Source: an uncultured Clostridia bacterium (GTDB lineage Bacteria; Bacillota; Clostridia; UMGS1883). Taken from it: 26,915 bases of DNA. The DNA lies in contig CANQKL010000004.1 of assembly GCA_947624455.1 (NCBI GenBank), positions 1 through 26,915 of the forward strand. Direction: 5' to 3'. Within the stretch, counting starts at the first letter, position 1. Each line of letters opens with the position of its first letter. The notes beneath the pieces were generated by a model that was not told the origin of the DNA, did not search any database, and saw only the letters and a program-made list of their open reading frames with translations. A program made the translations under genes and the position numbers. This document shows, piece after piece, positions 15,703-24,452 of the stretch.

Positions 15703-17331
15703 CTATACCCTAAGATCTATCACTCTACTCAAAATCTCAATTCCCGTTCCGAGCATCGCCATCTGATGACGAACACTTTCCCCATGAAGAGGTATCATAC
15801 TTAAAAACAGCAAAGCTTCAATAAGTTCTATTTTCTTTAAATCTCCACCTATTTCCTCCTTAAATACATTTAGAAACAATTGAAACAAGTCATAGTCTCT
15901 GACACGGTCTTTTACATTGTAATCAATCCTGCAATCATTTGTATCAAAATCAATATCGAAGAGATCTTTAATTAAAAAGTCATACTTTCCATCAACACTG
16001 TGGAATAGCTTTGCAATTTCATACATGGTATCGCCATAAATATCAAAGGATCCAAATTTTCCTCTCGGATCTATAAGCTTGACAAAGGACAAATTACTGT
16101 CCACCATAATATTGGCAAAACAAAGATCCCCATGTATAATGCTGAAAGAATCGACATCAAATAACATCTGAGGTATCACTTTTTTTAGTTTTTTACAAAC
16201 ACTATTAAGTGATACATATTTAATATCATTTACGCTAATATCATTCTCAAAAAACCTTACGAAATGTTCATCGTCACGCAACTTGTCCAATCTGCTTAAA
16301 GTTTTATGTAAATACATATCCTCAAGGGAATTCTGAATAGAATTGTCCTTAACTGTGTAACGTTTGAAATCATTGCAAACAAAACGAATCCTATTAAAAA
16401 TGTCTTTCCATTGGCTGCTTGACAGATCACCATAAAGAAAAAGTTCATGTACAGTATGATAGGAATAATACTCCATTGATACATATGGTGCGTTATAATC
16501 AGTTGAATAAGAAAAAATCCGTGGGCGCACATACTCAATATCTGCTGGAAGCTTCAAATACCACAATATTTCCCCTATAAATTTTTCCTTATCATCACTT
16601 ATTTTTTTCAAGATGCCTCGATCTCTATCTATCGTAATATGGTTAAATTCCCGAGATTTTACCTCAAGCTGTGTATCATAATATCGATCAAAATGACCAA
16701 TATCAAACCAATTTGATGTTGAAATAGCCTTCATCGGAATTTTTTTTGAGTAGAGCATGAGTGCGTAATAAAAAGTACTCATTGTCAAAATTTTTTTATC
16801 AAATGCTCTTTTCAGACATTTACGAAATAACTCTGCATCTGTAAGCTTAAACACGCCGACAAAAAGTGGTTTTTCTCCAATCACCTTCTTCTGTATTTTA
16901 TCATAAACTTCCACTATTACGTTATCTATCTCATCAAAAAATGTCCATTTATCGGACACCTCATCATGTGAACAGAAAAAACAATCTCCAACAATATTTT
17001 GAATATTATCAAGAACTATAGTATCCGAAAAATTGATAATCACTTCACCTGAAATTCCTGATAATCCTTCATATACTGTGTGTCCAAGATCTCCTATTTC
17101 AGACAAATCTTGTATTATAATCTTATTGTTTTTATATGTAGAAAGACGTCTGTGAACTTTCTCTGCCTTCTCATAGCAAATGACCTTAATTTCATCACAG
17201 TCATCTTGATATTGCTCCAGCAGATAGTCAAAAACAATCTTCTTATTGACTGGATAAATAATAGCCGGTAACTTACCTAGATTCTGCAATTCTTCCGGTA
17301 CAATTTTTGCAGCAGGTATCAATACACGCAT
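15703..17331 (-). CDS. Nucleotidyltransferase-kinase fusion (NTase + APH/choline-kinase-like domain)
   Basis: A 542-aa two-domain protein. Residues about 1-225 form a GT-A nucleotidyltransferase-like domain (MRVLIPAAK start, NFSDTIV acidic strand, NWFDIGHFDRYYD close), with a degenerate G-rich loop that may limit catalysis. Residues about 230-540 are an aminoglycoside-phosphotransferase/choline-kinase-like fold: IIHGDLCFANIMVD supplies the HGDxxxxN catalytic loop (400-407) and LIDPRGKFG the metal-binding Asp. It probably phosphorylates a small alcohol or sugar that is later nucleotide-activated. ATG 17329-17331 follows AAGGAGAG and comes one base after the upstream stop codon, so it is translationally coupled. 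The start 11 codons upstream is inside that gene. Confidence 0.8.
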   Translation of the reverse strand: MRVLIPAAKIVPEELQNLGKLPAIIYPVNKKIVFDYLLEQYQDDCDEIKVICYEKAEKVHRRLSTYKNNKIIIQDLSEIGDLGHTVYEGLSGISGEVIINFSDTIVLDNIQNIVGDCFFCSHDEVSDKWTFFDEIDNVIVEVYDKIQKKVIGEKPLFVGVFKLTDAELFRKCLKRAFDKKILTMSTFYYALMLYSKKIPMKAISTSNWFDIGHFDRYYDTQLEVKSREFNHITIDRDRGILKKISDDKEKFIGEILWYLKLPADIEYVRPRIFSYSTDYNAPYVSMEYYSYHTVHELFLYGDLSSSQWKDIFNRIRFVCNDFKRYTVKDNSIQNSLEDMYLHKTLSRLDKLRDDEHFVRFFENDISVNDIKYVSLNSVCKKLKKVIPQMLFDVDSFSIIHGDLCFANIMVDSNLSFVKLIDPRGKFGSFDIYGDTMYEIAKLFHSVDGKYDFLIKDLFDIDFDTNDCRIDYNVKDRVRDYDLFQLFLNVFKEEIGGDLKKIELIEALLFLSMIPLHGESVRHQMAMLGTGIEILSRVIDLRV

Positions 17332-17332
17332 A

Positions 17333-18556
17333 TTAGCTCTCCTTCCTACTTTCGTATTCTTCAACCTGAATTTTCATAATTTTATCTACCAAAAGTTTTC
17401 CAACATAATTTTTTGTGAAATGTTCACGCGCGAATTTATATCCGTTCTCCGCAATTTTCCTGAGTTCTCTTTCGTGTTCTGGAGATAAATAATATTCGCA
17501 TTTTTTTCTAAGATCTTCTAAAGTTCCATCGTACGAAATGTAATGGATTCCAGACACCATACCAATGTCAGTATATCCGCAATAATCAAGTCCAATATAT
17601 GCACACCCACAAGCCATACCTTCTACAAATCCTATGCCAGGCATTCCCTGAATGTCCTCAGGCACAATACAAATCTTATATTCATTATACTTTTCAACCA
17701 TATCAAAAGAAAAATATTTCTTTTGTTGTCCAGAACAAAATAGATTATATATCATTTTTAACTTTTTAATAACTTTTGAATCAGAGGGCTTTAATTTTTT
17801 CAACTTATTTTTTTCGTTATATAATGATATATAGCAATCAATAATATCTGATAAAGCATCCTTATTATCAAGTATCTGCTTGCGTAATGGTTGATAAATA
17901 CCATTTCCATAAACCTCAATAAAATCAGGAATTTGATTAATTGTCAAAGTACCCATTGCGATTGCTTTATTTTTTCTATTCACAAAATCACGTTTATTTT
18001 TGAATCTTTCTTGGAATACAAATGGCAATGTTAAAAATTTTTTATTATACCATTTAAAATTCTGTTTGAAAATTTTAGATGTTTTTTGTAAATTAGCTTC
18101 AGCAAAAACAGCACTAACATTTGCATGCTTTAATTGTTTTGCTTCATTCTTGGTTCCGAAAAAATGGAGCAGACATCCAATCTTTGTGCATGTAATTTTA
18201 TCAACATCGATAAAATTATCTCGAAAAACATTATATAATATAACCACATCATTATCTTTTAATTCAGCGGGAGACTTTAACAATTTTATTTTTTCTTTTG
18301 GTAAACCACTATTTTTCATTATTGTCTTGTATTCCATACAAGCTAAAGGGATAGAAAGAAATCCTGTGGGTATACCTAAGTATGAACTCAAAAAGCTTCC
18401 TTTTTTGTTAATCAAACAAGCTACTTCAAAGTCATTTTCCAACAAATACTCCACAAAAAATCTGTGTTTCGGGGCAAACGAACGCTTTGTCAAATATTTT
18501 TCCATTGTTTTTACAACAAATTGGTTTGTATGTAAATTAATAAAAACAAATCGCAT
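17333..18556 (-). CDS. GT-B glycosyltransferase (GT4-like)
   Basis: A protein of about 407 aa of the glycosyltransferase GT-B class. The donor-binding C-terminal half is clear: VPEDIQGMPGIGFVEGMACGCAYIG gives the E-x7-E type motif, followed by GIHYISYDGTLEDL and a C-terminal helix ENGYKFAREHFT, as in GT4 enzymes. The N-terminal half is divergent. I place the start at ATG 18554-18556 (MRFVFINLH, a typical first strand); an in-frame ATG at 18620-18622 would add 22 residues with little hydrophobic pattern. Neither has a strong ribosome site. It lies downstream of a dead GT32 remnant. The DNA is AT-rich. Confidence 0.8.
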   Translation of the reverse strand: MRFVFINLHTNQFVVKTMEKYLTKRSFAPKHRFFVEYLLENDFEVACLINKKGSFLSSYLGIPTGFLSIPLACMEYKTIMKNSGLPKEKIKLLKSPAELKDNDVVILYNVFRDNFIDVDKITCTKIGCLLHFFGTKNEAKQLKHANVSAVFAEANLQKTSKIFKQNFKWYNKKFLTLPFVFQERFKNKRDFVNRKNKAIAMGTLTINQIPDFIEVYGNGIYQPLRKQILDNKDALSDIIDCYISLYNEKNKLKKLKPSDSKVIKKLKMIYNLFCSGQQKKYFSFDMVEKYNEYKICIVPEDIQGMPGIGFVEGMACGCAYIGLDYCGYTDIGMVSGIHYISYDGTLEDLRKKCEYYLSPEHERELRKIAENGYKFAREHFTKNYVGKLLVDKIMKIQVEEYESRKES

Positions 18557-18690
18557 ATCAACTGATTTATGGCAACTAGAAGTTGCTGTATTCTCCTTTC
18601 TTATAATGTCAAGCCTAAGCATATTGATTTTCAGACTTTTTCAGACTTTTTTAACATGCTATCTTATATAAACAGATACAATAATGATGA

Positions 18691-18820
18691 TCAGTCATAG
18701 TCATATGTTTCTTCATTCCAAAGCTTCAACTCGTAATCCGGGCAATATTTTTTCCAGCTTTCGATACATTTTTGCGACAATTCTGGCAGTGGATTACCAC
18801 CAAACCATTTTTGGAATCAT
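18691..18820 (-). pseudogene. GT32-type glycosyltransferase, N-terminal remnant
   Basis: The minus strand starts with ATG 18818-18820, sharing ATGA with the polymerase stop, and reads MIPK. A deletion then removes about four codons and shifts frame. The next frame reads WFGGNPLPELSQ, CIESWKKYCPDYELKLW and NEETYDYD and stops at TGA 18691-18693. IPKIIHYCWFGGxPLP...SWKKYCPDYE...WNE is the hallmark N-terminus of Gly_transf_sug/OCH1-like (GT32) enzymes; the DxD-bearing remainder is gone. The gene was once translationally coupled to the polymerase and is now dead. Confidence 0.85.
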
Positions 18821-20097
18821 TTGTTTAATCTCCCCGTTTCTTCTTTAGCGATTGTCCTTATAAATATAAATACCGATGACAACACAAAGAATGTCAAATA
18901 CGCTATTTCCCGCCTAATCGCACTGTTATACCAGATATTACCTATGCACATCAAACACATAACCTGACAAAATACAGCTATATAAGTGTAACCGTATTTT
19001 TTTAGGTGAGACTTATTATTGACAGCCACTACAAAAATTAGAACAAATATCAGCAAGAATAAAATTATTCCTATTGCCCCCGTTTCCAAATACAACATCG
19101 ATGCCGATAAATTCCTATATCCTATAACGCCATATTTCTGCGCAAATTTAGAATTGGCCCACGAAAAAGTTTCAGATTCTTCACAAGAGCCAAAGCCGTA
19201 GCCTATAAGTCTGTATTTGGTATTGCCTTTAAAAAACAGCTTGTCAATCTGTTGTATAGCAGTCAACCTCGCAATTCTAATTTCATCGCCAAATTCTTCT
19301 CTTGACCCATATTCAATCATGTTTTCAATACTATCAATGGTACGTCGAGAGTCGCTGTGAGTGATAGACAACACCTGTAATCCCACAAAGAGCGCTAAAA
19401 CACCACCGACCAGTGCCAAAAATAATTTTAAGCTTTTCTTATTCAGCAACACTTCGCTTACAACTACAACTAACAGTTCAACATAGAATATTTTCAGCTC
19501 CGCCACGGAAGCCAATATAACAGAGCTTATTACAACAAGCAGCATATTTAAAATAGTTTCTTTTTTCAGTATAAATCGGGTAATCACATAAGAAGATATC
19601 ACTACCAAATACACATTGAGATAGCCATTACATCCTTTTTGGCAGCCAAACATCCCGCCAAAATCGTCGCCCGTTACATGCAACACAAAAAATTCATAGA
19701 TTCCGCAAATAACATTTAAAATGTTAAATTTGACAATATTTTGCATTAATATTTCTATATCTCTTTTATCTAACATATTTATACAAATTATAAAATAAAA
19801 AATATAAAAGAAATTATTGCGTACTGCCCAGAGTACCTGTCCCACCGGTATATTTCTAAAAATTGCCGTTATGACAAAAAATAATATTACAAAAAATATA
19901 TACCTAAATACCATTTTTCCCTGTTTGGTAACATTATTTTTTTTATAACCGACAACATAAAAAGCCATCATAACAATCAGATTTGCATCCAAAATATATC
20001 TAATATAATCTGGGAAATTGAATATACTTATAAGCGTTTCTACAATTAAGAGGTAATATATTTGAAATCGAATAAGCACGTTTATTCTTATTTTCAT
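18817..20097 (-). CDS. Wzy-like O-antigen/capsule polymerase
   Basis: A 426-aa polytopic membrane protein with about 10-12 hydrophobic segments and a large external loop (about residues 235-320) carrying SITHSDSRRTIDS and YGFGSCEESETFSW, followed by three or more helices. This layout fits O-antigen polymerase/ligase (Wzy) proteins, which join lipid-linked repeat units outside the membrane. Together with Wzx it points to Wzx/Wzy-dependent assembly. Its ATG overlaps the GT2 stop by ATGA, and its own stop overlapped the start of the now broken GT32 gene. Sequence alone does not separate polymerase from ligase. Confidence 0.82.
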   Translation of the reverse strand: MKIRINVLIRFQIYYLLIVETLISIFNFPDYIRYILDANLIVMMAFYVVGYKKNNVTKQGKMVFRYIFFVILFFVITAIFRNIPVGQVLWAVRNNFFYIFYFIICINMLDKRDIEILMQNIVKFNILNVICGIYEFFVLHVTGDDFGGMFGCQKGCNGYLNVYLVVISSYVITRFILKKETILNMLLVVISSVILASVAELKIFYVELLVVVVSEVLLNKKSLKLFLALVGGVLALFVGLQVLSITHSDSRRTIDSIENMIEYGSREEFGDEIRIARLTAIQQIDKLFFKGNTKYRLIGYGFGSCEESETFSWANSKFAQKYGVIGYRNLSASMLYLETGAIGIILFLLIFVLIFVVAVNNKSHLKKYGYTYIAVFCQVMCLMCIGNIWYNSAIRREIAYLTFFVLSSVFIFIRTIAKEETGRLNK

Positions 20098-21164
20098 ACT
20101 TTACGCCCTTTCCTGTTCACACTTTTTCCAAATACTCTTTTCTCCAAATCCTTCAGCCTGATAAAAATAATTATCGCGCTTATACGCCCTTTTAATATAC
20201 TCCTATAAATAATTTGTCTCGCAGCGGGCAAGCTTTCTAACGGATATTCCGACAGTATTATTTTAACTATACTATTATCACAGATTCTTTTAATATTTTC
20301 TTTTGCAGCTTTGACCCCAATATCTTTAGAAAAATGCACCTCCTGTTTTATACAAACAAGGATATTAGTCATTAAAGCGCCTATACATCTTTGACGCATT
20401 TCCGGTGAAGATATATCGGCAGTTGATTCCAGAAGTTTTTTGTAAAGCCTTAAAGACGCTTCAAATCTATCTGGTCGATAGCTCGTGGTCAAAGACGCGC
20501 CATTATGACAATAGCAGTAGAGATACTCCGGCAGCACCGCTATTTTTGAAATGTGCTTACATTCCTCTATCCTGAAAAACAGGTCTTCGCTCAAACAATC
20601 CCTCTCTGAATAAAATCGAATTTTAAATTTTTCTATAACAGATCGTTTATGCAGTATGTAACAAATTGACATTCCAAGGCAACTCGATTCCCTGGACATA
20701 GCCGATATTGAATTTACCAAAAAGTTGTTGACAACATCTTTTCCTGAATATACTGATTTTAATCCTCGTATTTTCGGATAAACTTTGTACCCGTTATATT
20801 CGCCAAAACATAAAAAATAGCACATATCCGCATTTTCCGACAACAAACGCTCCAATGCCTTTTCATACGTTTGAGGCATAATATAGTCATCAGAATCAAC
20901 AAAAGCTACATATTCGCCCGTAGCGGCGTCAAGGCCGCTGTTTCGGGCATAGCCTAAACCTTCATTTTCTTTATGTATGACTTTTATCCTCGAGTCTTTA
21001 GCCGCCCATTCGTCGCACATACGTCCACAATTGTCAGGCGATCCATCATCCACTAAAATGATCTCGAGATTCTTATACGTCTGTTTAACTATACTCTCAA
21101 TACATCTGTCTAAATATTTTTCTACTTTATATACCGGAACAACTATTGAAATCAAATTTCCCAT
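20094..21164 (-). CDS. GT2 glycosyltransferase
   Basis: A 356-aa GT-A glycosyltransferase family 2 protein. The N-terminal catalytic domain has SIVVPVYKVEKYLDRCIESI, ILVDDGSPDN (D39-D40) for UDP-sugar binding, NEGLGYARNSGL, and the metal-binding DSDD (90-93) in AFVDSDDYI. The C-terminal 130 residues are basic (ending KRVFGKSVNRKGRKV) and probably sit against the membrane. It should add one sugar to the undecaprenyl-linked repeat unit; the sugar is unknown. Its stop codon overlaps the polymerase start, and it begins 12 nt after LicD. Confidence 0.93.
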   Translation of the reverse strand: MGNLISIVVPVYKVEKYLDRCIESIVKQTYKNLEIILVDDGSPDNCGRMCDEWAAKDSRIKVIHKENEGLGYARNSGLDAATGEYVAFVDSDDYIMPQTYEKALERLLSENADMCYFLCFGEYNGYKVYPKIRGLKSVYSGKDVVNNFLVNSISAMSRESSCLGMSICYILHKRSVIEKFKIRFYSERDCLSEDLFFRIEECKHISKIAVLPEYLYCYCHNGASLTTSYRPDRFEASLRLYKKLLESTADISSPEMRQRCIGALMTNILVCIKQEVHFSKDIGVKAAKENIKRICDNSIVKIILSEYPLESLPAARQIIYRSILKGRISAIIIFIRLKDLEKRVFGKSVNRKGRKV

Positions 21165-21176
21165 TATATATCTCCC

Positions 21177-22001
21177 TCAATACGGCCCAAAATCAATACA
21201 AACAGACAAATGCCCGCTCCTCTCCTCTACTGGCGGCAGCTTTAAATAGTCTCCATAAAGGTAGGTCAAATACTCGATTCTGTCTTTATATGTTAAAAAT
21301 TCTTCCGTTTCAAATTTCACAGGTTCTAATTGCTCGGCCCATCGGCTTAAAATAGAGTCCTTTGCATATGAATATGCCCCATCTGTTACTATTTTTTGAG
21401 TTACATGGTTGTTGTACTTTGTCTGCACTTTTCTAAAATATTCTTTCGTACGTCTATAATTAAAAAACTTTGAAAATATAAGAAATAAATGATACTTAAA
21501 CGCCTGCTTTTTGGATTCTTGCAGCATACTCATGCCAATCCCCTTTTTTATCCAGAGTATACGCTTGCACATAAAATACTTAAGGTCCTGTACTTTTTGT
21601 AATATTTTTGAATCCGGCACATTATCATACGGAAAAATATCAACAAACAATCCATTGTGCATCCCTGAATTTTTAGTAAATTTTTCAACGAATCGAGTCC
21701 CTTTAAGACGCAGTTTCGCGTATGAATAGGGGTACTCCGGATCAGTGTCCCACGTTTGGAGAAAAAATCTATCGTCCAGATCCGTTTTACAAGCCACAAG
21801 GAACCGTTCGTAATCTTTACGCAGCATACCAATGTCCATATCGTCGTCCCACGGTATAAATCCCCCATGTCGAACCGCTCCCAATACGCTGCCTGCTGTA
21901 AGAAAATATTTTATATTGTTTTTTTCACATATTCTCTTTATTTCCTTGGCTATCTCAATCTCTAACAAATGGAGCTTCAGCATCTGATCTTTAGAACTCA
22001 T
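21177..22001 (-). CDS. licD: LicD-family phosphotransferase (likely phosphonyl- or phosphocholine-type)
   Basis: A 274-aa LicD protein with the hallmark segment YFLTAGSVLGAVRHGG followed by FIPWDDDMDIGM (D52, D53, D54 and D56 as the metal site). LicD enzymes move phosphocholine from CDP-choline, or a phosphonate from a CMP-phosphonate, onto glycans. Here the only complete CMP-forming route in the window is the phosphonate module just upstream, so CMP-hydroxyethylphosphonate is the most likely donor (inference). ATG 21999-22001 has an AGGTGG site 9 nt upstream. The gene lies 31 nt after a dead TagD-like remnant. Confidence 0.9.
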   Translation of the reverse strand: MSSKDQMLKLHLLEIEIAKEIKRICEKNNIKYFLTAGSVLGAVRHGGFIPWDDDMDIGMLRKDYERFLVACKTDLDDRFFLQTWDTDPEYPYSYAKLRLKGTRFVEKFTKNSGMHNGLFVDIFPYDNVPDSKILQKVQDLKYFMCKRILWIKKGIGMSMLQESKKQAFKYHLFLIFSKFFNYRRTKEYFRKVQTKYNNHVTQKIVTDGAYSYAKDSILSRWAEQLEPVKFETEEFLTYKDRIEYLTYLYGDYLKLPPVEERSGHLSVCIDFGPY

Positions 22002-22031
22002 ACTTCATTACCACCTGTATATTTATTTCCC

Positions 22032-22226
22032 TCAGAATTTTTCCCTTATTTGTGTACTGCTTGTCCCTTTTGTGTATGGGAAATATACTATTTCAACTTC
22101 CTTACCAGAGAAAAATTCTTCATATCTTTTAAACCTTTCTGTCCCAATATAATCGCTCCCAACAAAAAGCTTGTTGTAGCGCCATAGCTTCGTCTCTTGC
22201 CTTGGTAATCGTCTCGGCCATTTGCC
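22032..22226 (-). pseudogene. TagD/GCT-type glycerol-3-phosphate cytidylyltransferase, C-terminal remnant
   Basis: An open frame without a start codon lies between the decarboxylase and licD. It reads NKLFVGSDYIGTERF, then RYEEFFSGKEVEIVYFPYTK, then GTSSTQIREKF to TGA 22032-22034. This is the C-terminal half of a TagD-like cytidylyltransferase, including the CTP-signature variant GTSSTQIRE. Recognisable homology starts near 22187; the HxGH N-terminal half is missing. The break lies within 50 nt of the decarboxylase stop, at the point where base composition changes. Confidence 0.85.
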
Positions 22227-22231
22227 TCAAA

Positions 22232-23350
22232 TTAGGGATTTATATAATGTGAGAACATTTTTTTATTACATTGAGGAGTAGTTGTCGGTCTTCCGAGGTT
22301 TTCCCTTGCCCCAATCGAGCATTCAACCTCAATCAGACTAAGTTCGTTTCTTATCTTTACAGCTTCCAACACCACGTCAAGATCTTCAAAGTTATTCACG
22401 CTCACCGCGCTCGGATACCCACAGCCCTTGGCGATAGCTACCATGTCTATCTGTCCCGCCACCGTGGGCATACCGCCGACGGTTTCGTGGGCGCTGTTGT
22501 TTATCACTATATGCACCAGATTTTTCGGCTTATTCGCCCCGATTACCGCCATGGCTCCCATGTGCATCAGCGCGGCCCCGTCGCCGTCAATTATCCAAAT
22601 CTTTTTATCCGGCTTTTGAAGCGCGATGCCAAGGGCGATAGACGAAGCATGACCCATTGAACCGACGGTCAAAAAGTCTTTCTCATGGGCCTCGCCTCTT
22701 GCCTCCCGTATTTCAAAAAGCTCGCGGCTGGCCTTGCCGGTGGTGGATACAATCGGGTCGTTTCCCGTATGCTCAACAATATGCCTGATTATCTCCTCAC
22801 GGGTCATGGAATTTTTGTTCTCATACTTAATCTTGCCGTCAAACTCAAATGCGCCCTTTTTGACGACGAACGCTACCTGTTTACCTTTTGCCAGGATTTC
22901 CTTAAATTCCGCCATCTTTGCGGCAAGCTCGTCCTCTGTCGTTTCCTTTGAAATTACAAAGTATGCGATGTCCATATCCTCAAGCAGTTTGAGCGTTACC
23001 TCGCCTTGATAGATATGCTGAGGCTCGTCATGAACGCCCGGCTCGCCACGCCAGCCGACGACAAATATGCAGGGGATCGCATAAACCTTATCGTTCAATA
23101 AGCTTGCAACAGGATTTATTATATTCCCCTCGCCGCTGTTCTGCATATACACCAGCGGAACCTTCCCTGTGGCAAGATGGTAGCCTGCGGCAAGAGCTGT
23201 GCAGTTGCCCTCGTTGGCGGCGATTATGTGTCGCTTGGGGTCTATGCCGTACTCGTCCATGAGATAGTCGCACAGCGCCTTAAGCTGCGAGTCCGGCACC
23301 CCGGTGTAAAACTCCGCGCCGGTTATATCCAAAAATGTTTTTACTTTCAT
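22232..23350 (-). CDS. ppd: Phosphonopyruvate decarboxylase
   Basis: A 372-aa TPP enzyme that decarboxylates phosphonopyruvate to phosphonoacetaldehyde, the step that pulls the unfavourable PEP mutase reaction forward. It has the N-terminal GVPDSQLKAL, the catalytic Glu E47 in AANEGNC, YMQNSGEGNIINP, and GWRGEPGVHDEPQH, which is strongly diagnostic of Ppd/AepY. The TPP-metal motif runs from GDG (256-258) to NN (284-285). The length matches the AepY/Fom2 family. It starts 12 nt after the alcohol dehydrogenase stop. The GC content is visibly higher than in licD and later genes. Confidence 0.96.
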   Translation of the reverse strand: MKVKTFLDITGAEFYTGVPDSQLKALCDYLMDEYGIDPKRHIIAANEGNCTALAAGYHLATGKVPLVYMQNSGEGNIINPVASLLNDKVYAIPCIFVVGWRGEPGVHDEPQHIYQGEVTLKLLEDMDIAYFVISKETTEDELAAKMAEFKEILAKGKQVAFVVKKGAFEFDGKIKYENKNSMTREEIIRHIVEHTGNDPIVSTTGKASRELFEIREARGEAHEKDFLTVGSMGHASSIALGIALQKPDKKIWIIDGDGAALMHMGAMAVIGANKPKNLVHIVINNSAHETVGGMPTVAGQIDMVAIAKGCGYPSAVSVNNFEDLDVVLEAVKIRNELSLIEVECSIGARENLGRPTTTPQCNKKMFSHYINP

Positions 23351-23362
23351 ACTGCCCTCTCC

Positions 23363-24451
23363 TCAGTCTAAAATACGGTGATACAGCTCGGAGATCGCCT
23401 CGTCCGTGAGTTTTATCGGATGATTTTTAAGCCTCACCGGATTTACCGATTTCTTCAAAATCTTATAGTCGCCGTTATCCGGCAGCGGCTTTTTAAGCCC
23501 GAGCTTTTCAACAAACTCTTTGAAATATCCCGCCGTCTCTTTACCGCTCGTAAATCCCATGACTCCGGCAATCTCGTCAAGCGTATTCTCCAAATATCCC
23601 TTACCCCTTGGGTCAACGCACATATCCGTGTGTTCGATCATATAGGGCCAAAGCGCCGAAACGCACAGCGCCGCCGCATGGCCGTGAGCTATCCCGTACA
23701 GGCTCGTCAGCTTATAGCACATGGCGTGTCCCGCCGTGGTCTGAGTAATATTTATAGCCTTGCCCGCAATGTTCGCCGCCCTAAGCATTGCGGCGTTGCC
23801 AGACTTTTCATTTTTAAGGTACGACTGATTGTGTTCCATAATAAGCCTCAAAGCCTCTTTTGAATATTCGCGGCTTTCATCTGTGGAATTGACCGACCAG
23901 AACGATTCAATGCCGTGACAGAAGGCGTCCAGCATTGTGGCCTTGCGCTGATACTCCGGCAGAGTCTCCAAAACGGAAGGATCCATCAATACCGCTTCCG
24001 GAACCGCGGTTTCGTGAGTGATAGACTGCTTTTCGCCGTTGCAATATATGACGGCGAACCTCGTCGCCTCACTGCCTGTTCCGGCCGTAGTAGGAACGGC
24101 GATCAAGCGCATATTGTTCGGAACTATTCTCTGTTCAAGAAAGTTCTCATTTTCATTCATATTTGAGAACAGCTTCACGCACTTTGCAACGTCCATGGCG
24201 CTGCCGCCGCCAACCGCTATTATTGCATCGGCGTCGATTTGCTTTAAAAGCTTTACCCCGCTTATGACCGACTCATATTGAGGATTTGGCGTAAAATCGG
24301 AAAACCTTATGACCTCCGGCAGACCTTTAAAATATTCATTTAATTTCAAATATTCAATCGAGCCGTCACATACGAGCATGATCTTGCCAACGCCCGTCTC
24401 CCGCAGATAATTGTCCAGACCGGCGGCATCGGTGAAAATTCTCTGTTTCAA
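23363..24451 (-). CDS. Iron-type alcohol dehydrogenase, probable phosphonoacetaldehyde reductase
   Basis: A 362-aa group III (Fe-ADH) dehydrogenase, cytosolic. It shows the NAD(P) motif GGGSAMD (81-87), TAGTGSEAT, and the metal ligands in D175xxxH179 (DAFCHGIE), H242 (TTAGHAM) and H256 (IAHGHA). In fosfomycin, phosphinothricin and hydroxyethylphosphonate pathways such enzymes (FomC/PhpC type) reduce phosphonoacetaldehyde to 2-hydroxyethylphosphonate, which its position between PEP mutase and Ppd supports. I chose TTG 24449-24451: GGAGG lies 9 nt upstream, inside the last codons of the PEP mutase gene, and the TTG starts one base after that stop. The longer frame to 24595 overlaps the mutase gene by 143 bases and gives a non-homologous tail. 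Confidence 0.9.
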   Translation of the reverse strand: MKQRIFTDAAGLDNYLRETGVGKIMLVCDGSIEYLKLNEYFKGLPEVIRFSDFTPNPQYESVISGVKLLKQIDADAIIAVGGGSAMDVAKCVKLFSNMNENENFLEQRIVPNNMRLIAVPTTAGTGSEATRFAVIYCNGEKQSITHETAVPEAVLMDPSVLETLPEYQRKATMLDAFCHGIESFWSVNSTDESREYSKEALRLIMEHNQSYLKNEKSGNAAMLRAANIAGKAINITQTTAGHAMCYKLTSLYGIAHGHAAALCVSALWPYMIEHTDMCVDPRGKGYLENTLDEIAGVMGFTSGKETAGYFKEFVEKLGLKKPLPDNGDYKILKKSVNPVRLKNHPIKLTDEAISELYHRILD

Positions 24452-24452
24452 T

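Noticed and set aside
18000..18671. Plus-strand frame of 223 codons
   Set aside because: Antisense to the GT-B glycosyltransferase; Phe/Ser/Ile-rich translation typical of shadows in AT-rich genes.
22232..24451. 2-aminoethylphosphonate (AEP) pathway
   Set aside because: Usual AEP loci carry a transaminase (AepZ/PhnW); here the third enzyme is an iron-type alcohol dehydrogenase, pointing to the hydroxyethyl compound.
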